A stretch of 64,000 nucleotides of DNA from the NCBI GenBank assembly GCA_003864495.1, contig ML133478.1, forward strand, positions 12,129 through 76,128, read 5' to 3'. The position numbers were made by a program, and so were the translations under genes. The notes below the pieces were generated by a model. It was not told the origin of the DNA. It searched no databases and saw only the letters and a list, made by a program, of their open reading frames with translations. The DNA comes from Nemopilema nomurai (Eukaryota > Cnidaria > Scyphozoa > Rhizostomeae > Rhizostomatidae). Shown here piece by piece: positions 37,641 to 48,591 of this stretch. How positions within the stretch are numbered: the first letter of the stretch is position 1; every line of letters starts with the position of its first letter.

Positions 37641-39281
37641 CTTTAGTTTAGCTAAGTTTAGTTTAGGCACCTAGGGAAGTGGACAGGCAATCTTACCACA
37701 CACCCAAAATGAGCCCTTCCAACTTCCTTTATCGGAAATGGAATTTGGCTTTTGAAACTGACGATTAAAGAGTAGCCGGAACTTTTCGCCGGGCCTAAGA
37801 CGCGGACAGAAAAGTTCTTTATCAAAGCGCATTGTTTACGATGTGTCTTTGCTGCAAAGAAGCCTTCGTTGCGGAAACCAGGATACTCTTTCTTCGATAA
37901 GTCATTTTCGCCTTAGGTTGTTACTCACAGTGGGTTTGCCAACCCCATTACTTGGTCATGCTTTCAAAACTTCAGGCGGATAATCACCCGATCGTGTTTC
38001 ATAGTCTGAATGGAAACGTGATAGCACATCAATGTTTGCTCTTTCGGATTAGAATATGTGAACTATCTAATTGTTCTTCATGTTTGGCTATGACCACAAT
38101 TATTGGAACTTTTATCTGTCACAGTGAGTGCGCATCACAGCTGCCGGTCTGGCCCACTGTGGCCCAAACTCCAGGGACACAAAATCAGGACAGTCGTTGG
38201 TGCAGAATGATTGGCAGGTGGATCCCCCCCTTTAGTGTCTTTACCACCTTCTTGGGTATTGCTGTTAGCCATTGTTGTTATATTTTCTTGGCACTTTCTA
38301 AATCAGTGTAAAATTGACCGAGCATAGGGTGCGATTGCAATAAACTTGACACAAAGATCAGAGCCCCAGCCATGGAAAGGAATTGCCATTGGTGCAATTT
38401 CGCATTATGGAGATGGAAGGCGTTGATCTTGAGAACAATTGAGTTTTGAATATGCAACCTGTCTTGCCAGCCCATTCAAGGCCAAGACAAAACGAAACAT
38501 TGTTTTAACTTGAGCTCTTGAAGCGACTTGAAGAAAAAACAGAAATTGACCAACTTTACACTGGAGGGAAATATCAATAAATTTCATTGTGAATTCTGCT
38601 ACTGTTTAAAAAGGCCTAATGCATAACAATTAGAAAACTAAAGTGTAATTTACGGAATTCGAACGAACGAGGGTATAATAATGATGCATTACAATAAAAC
38701 TGTTAGTTGCAACTTGAAATCGCCATGGAATTCCGTGACGTACAGGCATGAAACTGAGACTCCTCTTCAAAATGAGGCCCTCACAGGCTGTTGGGGACAG
38801 AATGAGTTGGTCGCATCGTTCTTCTGTCACTTTTAAGATACAGCTTGTAGATTTGTATTACTTTACCAGAAAAATACGAGTTTTAAGTTAAAGCTTCACT
38901 TTACATTGTCTATCTTGCAAAGTAAAAAACATTTCATGTAGTAAAGTCAAACTTTTTTGGGGGGGGGGGGGGTGCACTGTACTAAAAAGCAGTAGCAGAA
39001 ATCATACACAAAAATAATGATTGACGTGAGAGCATAACGGAAGTATTAAGTTGGAATGAACACTTCATATGCGTTTAAAATACAAAATACGTTTTGTAAG
39101 TGAAATAAAATACTGACAGTATGAAAAAGGAATGACGATAGAGTAAGTGACCCAGATGGACAAAGCAAATCAGAAACCCTTCACAATTAATCAGTCTGTA
39201 AGCTTTTTTCCCCGAGGCTCTTGTTCGTGGGTCATACTCCGTATCGTCAGTTTTCGAACATTGGGTTTATAGAACGCAGTC

Positions 39282-42200
39282 TTATTTACCACCCTTGAGC
39301 AGATTCAAAGCTTTGGTCAGATTCTCGACCGCCGTCGACACATCTTCGTATTGTAACGAACTGATGGCGTATTTACAGAACTTTGTGGCCAGCTGGTATT
39401 CGGCTGACCCTATCCCGCTTGATGAAGCGCCACCTGTCGCTGAACTGTCATCCTGAAATAGACATAAGATGTCATGAGTTGCTTCAAACGCCTTTGGTGT
39501 CATAACTTCTTCCAACTCATAAGTCGTCATAAGATGTCATGAGTTGCTTCAAACGCCTTTGGTGTCATAACTTCTTCCAACTCATAAGTCGTCATAAGAT
39601 GTCATGAGTTGTTTCCTTCAATAGTAGCTTAAAGTCTATGAGACTTCTAAAAAACCATTTAAGTGAGAACAGCCTAGATTTTCGGGCTTTAAGCTGGGGT
39701 TTGGTACTGTACCCAAAGCAAAGTCACGACAATGGTATGTAAACGTCACAACAACGTCATGCCAACGTCACAACAACGTCATGACGACGGCACGACTACG
39801 TCTCAACGTCAGAATAAGAAGACAACACTTGATCAGAACCCAGAGACAAACCATGGACATTTACCTCGTATGAAGAGTAGCTTTCTTTTGGCTCCTCCCT
39901 AGGGGGCGTGTAGCTTGTGCTTGGGGCGGGATATGGTGTCTGATTCTGCATAGTGGGCTGAGAAAAGCCAGGGGGTTGGGGCATATTTTGATATGGAGGA
40001 TATCCAGCGCTTTGATCCGAAAACTCGGCAGAGAACTCAGCTCCCTCGAATTCGGAGCCCTGTGGCCCAGGGGTGGGAGTCTCCCCGGTTTGCAGGCACT
40101 TGTGGATGTATGTGGCCTTCCACTTGGCGTATCTCTGCTTCAACACAACCTGAAACCAATCATAGCTATCTTTGGTAATATGACTAATTTCATTAGAAAA
40201 ATTTATAATGCATCCTTTCTAGTTTATCCTGACCTTTGAATCAAAATTTTGAATTTCATTTAATTAAACTAAAAGGCCAAGCATTTACTGCTATGAATAA
40301 CATTCACTTTCATCAGCTTCTTAGCCTAGATACATAGAAGTGTTTCCCTATCATCAGTTAAAAAAGTGTTTCCCTATCACCAGTGATAAAGAAGAATTGG
40401 GGTTGAAAAGTTCAACATTTGCAAATAGTTTCTAAATCATGGCTGATGATGTTGAACTTGCAATAACAAACAATAAAAACAACTATGTTTTTCAACTACA
40501 CACAGCTACTCAACCATTAGATCTTAAAAATCTGAAGGTAATATGCACTGATGCAATTTCATCATCTTTGGTTAAATGAATAATTAGTATTATTTTTTTC
40601 TAAAAGGGGCAAATAAACCAAGCAAGATACTATCTATACTCTTTAACTTAATATATTGCGAGTTTGGCCACTCAAAAAGAGTGGCTGAAAGTGAAAACAG
40701 CTGGTAACTGTCCCAAGTTTAATAACGCATTAATTCTTGGTGAAAAATTATACTTAAAGCAAAACCATTGATACCATATTAAGTGATATTTCATGTGTCA
40801 TATGTCATATGAACAAAAATGAAGAAGACTTAATAAAATGCTGCCATTAATTACTTCTTGCTGTTATCCAATGTTAAACCAGAAAGTAATGTCAAACAAG
40901 AAGTATTTCAGCATCAATTTTAAAGCCTTTCCATGCACTTTAAAAGATAATGCAAAAGCATGATTTCAAAGAGAGTAATTGACATAAGAAACCAAACCTC
41001 GTCGGACAACTCCCCAAACTGTTTCAATACATCAAACAATAAGTTGGCAGAGTAAAAGGCTTTCACCAAACCTCTGAAAAATGAATTTTGACTACACTTC
41101 AAAACTTTGCTTTCATTTCACAACAAATTTTACAACAAAGACAACACTTTTGCAAAACAGTCATCATATTTTTACACTGTATCTGCTTCAGTATACAAAA
41201 GCTGAATACACATACTTGGTAAAGTTTGACTTCCTATCCTCTTGATCTGCCCAGCTGAACAAATTCAATGAATTACCCTCCATATGAGCCTGGCCCACAA
41301 TTTCATTAGAAACTGCCTCTATGCCTTGAGTTCCCAAATCCTTTTTTGCCTGTCAAAAGTGATATGGCTTAGAAAAAATAAGTCAAATAAATATTTTCCT
41401 GAGGCCCAAAAGCCTTTGATACATGAGCATTTTGCTGTCTCAGATACATTCTTGAATGCCTGTTTCAGAAACTACTAAGAAAAATTTTTAAAATAATAGA
41501 CGGCTGCCATTTCTCCAAATATTCATGATTGAAGCATTTAAGAATTTAAAAAATTGAATTAAAGAAAGAAAAAATATATGCATGTGTTTCACATGTGTTT
41601 CTTTGGAAATGTATTCAATAAAGTATCAAAAATTGGCTCACCTTTTCGAGCATATCCATGAGAATCAGCAAGTACTTCTTGCAATCTGGGCTTTTGCTGT
41701 CTGTGGCAATTGCCTTCTGGATGCAATATAGCCTGCCTAGAGAAAATAAGAAAAATGCTATTCCGGTGCAAAATAAATTGTATCAAAAAACTATTTTTGT
41801 CACAAGAAACAAATAGTTGTGCCCTTAAAAAATGAATAACCTGATAGGGCATGCTGTTTGCATATACTTGATCCCTACTCTGCAAACTTTACAACCTCTT
41901 ATAGCAAATGTTACATGTGACAGATTCCACAAAATTCTTTAGAGGCATTTTTGTGCTAGAATTCATTCCAGCAAAGATTAGAGCATTAAACATTCAAATT
42001 TTGTCAATGATTCAATTTTTTTTTTCGAATTTGACACATTCAAATTTATTTTTCTTGTTAATGATTGTGGCCCTATGGGTTGATTAAGCTTTCTTGCAAC
42101 TTTCCTTGCAGAAAATGCTTCTGAATGCCTTTAGCCCATGCCAGTTACTTCCTTTTATGATCCTAACAGCAAGAAACGTGTCTAAGTCATTCGACTAATT

Positions 42201-42797
42201 CATCTAATTCATTCGAATTGTATTCCCTAGATATCTGCCAAACTTTTGAAATTCAAGGAAAACAGAAATGAATTATTTCTCTCTCCTCCATTGCTACTTT
42301 GATACGTAATAGAAAAAGTGAAATCCTAGTCATTTCAATTCAATAATACTGAAGCCCCATACATATCAAACTTAGCAAATTAGAAATGGGTTCCTCAAAA
42401 GATAACCAGTTGCGCAATCCAGTCCAAAATAGTAAACTGGCCTAGTTTCTTGTAGTTCAATGTGAACAGGCATCTTTCGGGATATCATTCAAAAGGAATA
42501 AGTAAGATACAGTAGCTTAGTTAAACAAATAAACTTCTGAGCTTGGGTATACGAGCTTATTTTTCAAATGATGATGCAACTGACCAAAAAAATCGATGCA
42601 CAAACTTTTCTGGCAGATCGACGGACTCCCTAAAGCTAGTGGATATATATATTTCTATTTTAAAATTGATAAAGTAAGACATAGGCAAGTAACTCACAGT
42701 AATATGCAACAACTGGCTCACGCTTGTTATATTCCTTTGCGAGTTTCATGTACGGAGAAATCACCTTTAACGTTGGAGGAAGGGGAGGCAGCTCCAT
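39282..42797 (-). CDS. VTA1: Vacuolar protein sorting-associated protein VTA1 (LIP5) homologue
   Basis: Six exons with consistent phases: 42797-42698, 41736-41642, 41349-41216, 41073-40998, 40149-39865, 39452-39282 (861 nt, 286 residues, near the 307 of human VTA1). The N-terminal tandem MIT-like half starts MELPPLPPTLKVISPYMKLA and contains KREPVVAYYCRLY, VKAFYSANLLFDVLKQFGEL and YAKWKATYIHKCL with GETP after it, all characteristic of the family. A Pro/Gln/Tyr-rich linker follows. The C-terminal Vta1 domain reads KFCKYAISSLQYEDVSTAV and ends LLKGGK. VTA1 is the cytosolic co-factor that assembles and activates the VPS4 ATPase to recycle ESCRT-III at endosomes and other membranes. Its start lies 963 bp from the divergent PACRG start. 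Confidence 0.96.
39463..39611. repeat. 65-bp tandem repeat in the last VTA1 intron
   Basis: Copies of a 65-bp unit begin at 39463 and 39528, and a partial one at 39593 (cataagatgtcatgagttg). The array begins about 10 bp inside the intron from the acceptor at 39453, so part of the splice acceptor region is repeated. Confidence 0.88.
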
Positions 42798-43759
42798 TTT
42801 GTCCAGTTTATTTCTTTTGGAAAGTCAAGTCTCATGTTCAAACCGAGGCTCCGAAGAAAACAGGTTTCTACTGCAGAAGTTAAAAATAGCCTCTGAAGTT
42901 TGATAGAATCTGCGAAAAATATTACTTCAAAGAGCCAAGAACAATAATGTTATAGAATGAACCTGTATGTTCTTGCATGAACCTGAACCTGTAGGTTAAG
43001 AGTCTCTTTCAACTTGTACGCTGAAAATTGCCTCCAAATGTCTTTCGGAAACATACGCTTTCCTTTTCATCGTGCCCTTAAGAAGGACATCAGTTCGAGA
43101 ATAATTGTTTCAAAAGAAACTACAAAAAAAACAATAAATACTAGACTGGTTGTTGAAAAAACGATTTATTTGTCTTTGCGGTGCATGAACCCGTTTCAAC
43201 AGCAAATGTCACGAATTCACATGAAAAATTATGAAAAATCGACCTTATAATCGATTCAGGGTTATCGTTGAACTCTTTCACATTAAATAGGGTAAAGTTT
43301 AAAGCAGTTTAATAATTACCGTGAGCAAATGACACTTAGGGAAACAAGGTAGATAAATTTCCGGACAGTCTCCACAATAGGGGATTTCTTTTGAAGAGTT
43401 GCTTCATTAAGGTAATGGTCACGGAGCAAGCAACTTCCTTTAAATGTGAAAGGAAAGAAGTGATAGAAATAGACTAATCCAGGCTTTTCGCGGGAAAGGT
43501 AAAAAAATCTTTTCGCAGATAACTCCGTCTTTTCTTCGATGAAAAAACGGTGTAGACAGGGCACACAAATCTCGTATTGAATTGAGGTCAGCGGTTTCCA
43601 TGTAGAAAAAAGAACAGCGTGTTGGTTACCATGACAGCCAGACAACCCAAAGCTCAGTTGATTTCTGATCATCCGAACTGAAGAATCGAAGCTACACGTT
43701 TGAGCGAGAAAAAGAAAACAAAATAAATGAGGGATACACTGCTAAAGTATAAGGCTGGC
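42798..43759. promoter_or_regulatory. Divergent VTA1/PACRG promoter region
   Basis: The minus-strand VTA1 ATG (42797) and plus-strand PACRG ATG (43760) face away from each other across 962 bp with no supported coding sequence. A shared or bidirectional promoter is plausible. The only motif I can name is an X-box-like site near the PACRG end. Confidence 0.55.
43625..43638 (+). promoter_or_regulatory. Candidate RFX X-box upstream of PACRG
   Basis: GTTACC-AT-GACAGC: the first half-site matches the X-box consensus GTNRCC exactly and the second half matches RGYAAC at four of six bases, with a 2-bp spacer. It sits about 120 bp before the PACRG ATG, where X-boxes of ciliary genes usually occur. Motif only. 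Confidence 0.4.
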
Positions 43760-46684
43760 ATGGCAGCAATCTCTGACGTAAGGCCACCGAAGGAATTGCA
43801 AGGGACGAGGACTCACATGCCAATGCTGACTTGCAAAGCATCACTTTTTGCTGAGGGCTTCACCAATAAGTCAAGGATGAAGAATGTTCGGGTATGAAAC
43901 ACACTTTCCGTGAAGTGGATTTTTCGTCTTGTTTATAAAGAGTTTATTTAGAAGTAGCAAGTCTTTGCATCAATATAATAATAAGTAAGAGTTTGAAGAA
44001 CTGCTTACAAAGCTAACGGATGTTGCTTATACAATGCAAGTTCCGCTTCCAACATGCAAACAAATCTGAAAGAATTCATTCTGCAGATTACAATAATTCT
44101 AATCAACGGACTCATGGTAAAAACTGAATCCTGCAGCAAATATCAAGCTTTTCAAAACAAAGCGTTTTTGCAAGTGTTTCTGAGTTCAAGCAGTCTAGGT
44201 GTTATCAAATATTTATGACTGTCCATCCCAAGATTCTGCTTTCGTAAAACCTTTATTGTTTGAAAAAAATGCAGAAATGATAGAAACTGTAAAATACCTG
44301 CAGATGAGCCAGTACAATCAAGCACGGCTGAGCATCAATAAACCGAATAATTACCGATTTGGGTTTAATTAGTATTGATTACGATGGTAGCAAACAGATT
44401 ATTTATAACAACGCATTCTTTTGTTTTTGTTGTTGTGTACGTGAGTTCTGCACAACTTTACCCACAAAACAATGCCAATGGAATCGACTGTCCAAATTGC
44501 CCTTTTTAATGACCATGTAGGAAAGTAAACAGATGCTTGAAGCTCCAATTAGCCCTCTGGTTTAGGTTTCATTCTTTGAAATCGATCGAGCAACAAAGCC
44601 CCTGCAAATGAACTTTACAAAGAAAATGCATAGTTAAAAAGGCCTGTTCTCTTACATCAAGCTTATAAATAGTTGTTATATTGCTAGTTGATGTTTTACT
44701 AGAAAACCAGGTATTACTTGAGAGGAGGGCTTGTAAAGCCCGTCTGAAACTGAGATAAATGAACATCTGGATGAGTCTATCGCTTTCAACAAAAGAATTC
44801 AGTCAACTTAAGTTGGAGCAGCTCCTATGTCTGCTCAAAATTCTTAGCAATTCTCCAAGATTAAGGTCGATATATTATCGGGCAAAAGTTGACGATCTAG
44901 GAATTTGAAGTTACCAAGCTGTTAGCTTCTCGTCATCTCTGCTCAGAATTAAATTACAAGTAACTGTTACTCTAGTTCGATGCACTGAAGTCCCAACTTG
45001 AATTAAGCGCTCGGGGCGATAAAGCCAATCGAAAAATTCTATAAACGCCTCTTTTGAGCGGAAAGATAGTATCAGAACAAAACAACACAGAGAATCAGCT
45101 GGAAGGCAGCTGGTGCTTGCAGGCAGGCTCACATCACTTCATGCATAATAAATTCGCAAAACAGCAGATAATCGGTGACGCCCTTATCTTCAAGCGATCA
45201 CGTGGTTGGGACATTTCGATTGAAACCTTTCTACTACTTTTGGGCTTTTTTCTTACGTGCTGACGTGAAAACCATTTCGCCGTATAGAAAGATTCCAAAA
45301 GTTTTCAAATTTGATTCATTATTGTCATATCAACAAACGACTTTCAAATGTTTTTGCTTTATCATTTCAATATGTGTGTAAGACCAGTTGTGTGTTATCG
45401 AATTTGTTTTGCTAATGCAATCTCGAACGCTAATTTCCACTAAGTTTAATTTGCGGGAAAGATTTTGGCCGAAAGGTAATTCCTTAAATAATATAACGCA
45501 ATAGCATGGATTTTACAGATAATCCTGCTTGCTTGGAAACGATGATATTAGAAACGTGCAAACATTTGCTAACATCCACTACTACTTCGAATAAGTATAG
45601 CTTTTTATCAGAACAGAAAATGACAACGTCATAATCGCTGCTTTGAGAAGCAGCAAGGCAACGATGCTCGAGGTTGAAATGTTCATGGTGCTATGACGTC
45701 AATTACCCATGCTTGATAGAATCACATAACCAATCGTTAAACCAAAAGCCGTTGCGCATAGAAAGACAAACGCTTGAAGTATGCAGATTGATTCACTCTT
45801 GCCCACAGTTATGGTGTCTATTACCCTCTTAAGGAAGACATCAAACCATTGCCACAAGGTGTTTCAATACTTTTGAGCCTAGATACTTTTACTGTTCAGG
45901 CCCTGTTTCTTTCGACGTAGGGGTTTTGTTGGATGTTTAAATCTTACTTCCTTGCTCCTGGTCTTCGTTACTATCCATTATATGGCCCGCTTACAAAGGG
46001 TAGTTAATTGCCATTTGGTTCACGTTCATATTGCCGGAGGCTTACTTTCGAAATCTTTTGCTTCAGGTTCTGGGCCCACCGGGAGCCGGTGCCTTCAAGA
46101 AGCGTCCGGCCAAACCAACACAGTTCCGGAAGTTTTACGACCGAGGAGATCTCCCCATAGCTCTTGAACATGATACGAAGGGCAATAAAATTGCCTGGAA
46201 AGTGGAGATTGAAAAACTCGATTATCACCATTACCTGCCAATCTTCTTCGAAGGCCTAAGGGAGACAGAGCATCCGTATGAATTCTTTGCTCGTCAAGGT
46301 GTCCACGACATGCTGGAACATGGGGGAAGCAAGATACTCCCGGTGGTACCCCAGCTAATTCTACCCATACGGGACGCCTTGGACACGAGAGACCAACAAG
46401 TGGTATGCACGACTTTGAAGGTATTGCAGCACCTAGTCGTGTCCGGGGAAATGGTTGGCGAGGCACTGGTTCCGTACTATAGGCAGATCCTGCCGGTACC
46501 AAACATTTTCAAGAACCGGAACTTGAATTCCGGGGACGGGATTGACTACAGCCAGCAGCGACGCGAGAATATTGGCGACCTCATTCAAGAAACACTCGAA
46601 GCCTTCGAAAAACATGGCGGCGAAGATGCTTTTATTAATATCAAATATATGATTCCGACATATGAATCGTGCATGCTCAACTGA
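43760..46684 (+). CDS. PACRG: Parkin co-regulated gene protein (PACRG) homologue
   Basis: Two exons, both phase 0: 43760-43891 and 46067-46684 (750 nt, 249 residues). The first exon starts [17 protein letters not shown] and ends [14 protein letters not shown], aligning with the vertebrate EGFTVKAMMKN segment. The second carries the family core: [94 protein letters not shown] and the C-terminus [17 protein letters not shown] is a HEAT-like axonemal protein that ties the A- and B-tubules together at the inner junction of cilia and flagella. The intron (2,175 bp) has a GTATGA donor and a cttcag acceptor. An AATAAA directly follows the stop codon. Confidence 0.97.
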
Positions 46685-46690
46685 AATAAA
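46685..46690 (+). terminator. Polyadenylation signal AATAAA of PACRG
   Basis: AATAAA begins at the base immediately after the TGA stop (46682-46684). If used, the 3' untranslated region would be only about 20-40 nt. Another downstream signal cannot be excluded. Confidence 0.45.
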
Positions 46691-48591
46691 CTGATTTTTT
46701 CGTCTGCAGTTAAGGCTGTTCTAAATTTGCCGCTAAAAAGTTGATGTACCAAATCTTTATTGCATTTATCTATCTTAAAACGCATGTAGATTACGTTTAT
46801 TGGTGTTTTCAATTTGAATTACTTCGCATTTGTACATACAGCAGATGGTGTTCAGCTTTAAAAAGTTGCACTTCTTGTTTAGGACTCTAAGCTTGACACA
46901 TGTGAAACACAAATCCATGACAAGATTGAAAATCACACGTACATCACTACGATGCATTTGTGAATGGGAGTTGGGTGAGAAGCAGTGATATACCCTGACA
47001 ATAATGCAAGGGTTTTAGGGGGCTTAGTTGCTCAGCCATCGTCAAAAGATATACACAAGAAGTCACATGCCTCATTGACATCCGGGATGTCATGTCTCCA
47101 TATCAACCCACCCCATATGCATATCCTTGTTTAGGCGTACCATCTTTGGGGTGCGAGGCAACAGTCGACGCTGACAGATGACAACCACCAGGGACAGCTG
47201 TCCGGCCTCAGTCGTTGCAAATTGCTCTTACAAATATTCGTTTTATGCAATGCCTTGAAACGTCAGCCCACGTAAAGACAGAATGAAGAAAGAAAGGCCC
47301 ATAGGCATGGAGCACTCAACCAAATTCTGTTGGTCCAGATTAGCAAATTTGTTTAACTGATATTCTTAAAAATATAAATTTTTGTAACAAACCTCAACTC
47401 AACTAAACATGTTTAACTTGACATTCCAATTTCTATTTACCCTTAGAAACTTCACAATCAAAAAACGATGAAAATATACCATTCACGATAAAAATCATAT
47501 GTTCTAGGGCAAAAGACTTAAGAGATAAGCCAGAGAGTGGTTATTTCTGGAACCGTTTACGTGTGCAAATGATTACCCCGTTACAGCGGAAACCCCAAGC
47601 TGTAGGGTAATCATACTTTTGGGACATTCTGATTCAGCATTTACGGGTAACGTGGAAATCAGAGATCCCCCTTAAATTATCCAATCAATTTAACAGTGAC
47701 TAAACAAACGGTGAAAAATCACTTCTTTGACCGGGAATATGGTATAATAGCATGCATTGAAGATACGAGTTTTTGGATTAAATCAAAACATTCTTTCAAT
47801 CATTTCATTTCTGAAAAGGCTAACATTTAACAAAAATACTAAAATTCCCTTCGCACTATGTTTCCAAATCAACACATGATTCATTACAAAGACGGTAATC
47901 AGTTTATGCCCCTTATGCCCCTTATTAGAGCCTTTGATGCTCGGGGTAAATGCAATGGCGTTTATTGCACCCTAGCTACATCTCAGAATATTCTCAACGA
48001 AACGACTAGATGTTTGTCGATGAAGAAACAATACTTTGTTCTTCAACCTGCCAGGTATATGTTGAGCTTAACAAGGGGGGGGTGTCTATTTGGGGAATGT
48101 TTACATCGGTAATACAGTTGGGGCGAATGGCTTTCATTTTACAATGGAAAAAGGGGAGCGCTAATCAATGACGTTTATTTCGTAAACAGCATTCCTGATG
48201 GAGAAATTTTAGAGAAAATCAAGCATGTGAGCTACATTTTATCAACCGTATAATTTTTATTTACAGTTCCATTTCCAGTTGGTATCAAATAAAGATTTTC
48301 CTCAGGTCTAAAGACCAACGGAAGATTAACTGTAATCATTTTTTCCACCGAGGCCAATCAGTGTCTTTAATCACCCGTCTTTAATTGCCTGCCTGTTGAA
48401 AGTTAAATAGCACATAAAATTACAAGATGAATCCAGCAAGATTCACATCTTTTCAAATAGAATCTTTGATTCAGATGTTAAAACAAAACAAGTGAACTGA
48501 AGAAGCCAAAAGTGGAAAAGGGGTGACTTGCAAATGAAAAGCTTCGGTTGCATTAGATATAAATAAAAAAGCGCAAGATGAAAAACCTTGG
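46691..48591. other. Intergenic region between convergent PACRG and AGPAT
   Basis: About 1.9 kb between two gene 3' ends. No supported coding region. A perfect 10-bp inverted repeat (atgattaccc / gggtaatcat) sits at 47569-47578 and 47605-47614. Two ATTAAA words on the minus strand at about 48365-48387 could serve the AGPAT 3' end. Confidence 0.5.

Larger units (their letters stand above)
36248..39281. other. Intergenic region between REPS and VTA1
   Basis: Three kilobases with two tandem repeats and a poly-G run near 38957-38973. Frames above 60 codons on either strand have no recognisable domains or splice partners. The 3' UTR of VTA1 should lie at the right end. Confidence 0.6.

Noticed and set aside
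46004..46812. Antisense open frames over PACRG (135 and 75 codons)
   Set aside because: Shadows of the strongly conserved PACRG coding strand.
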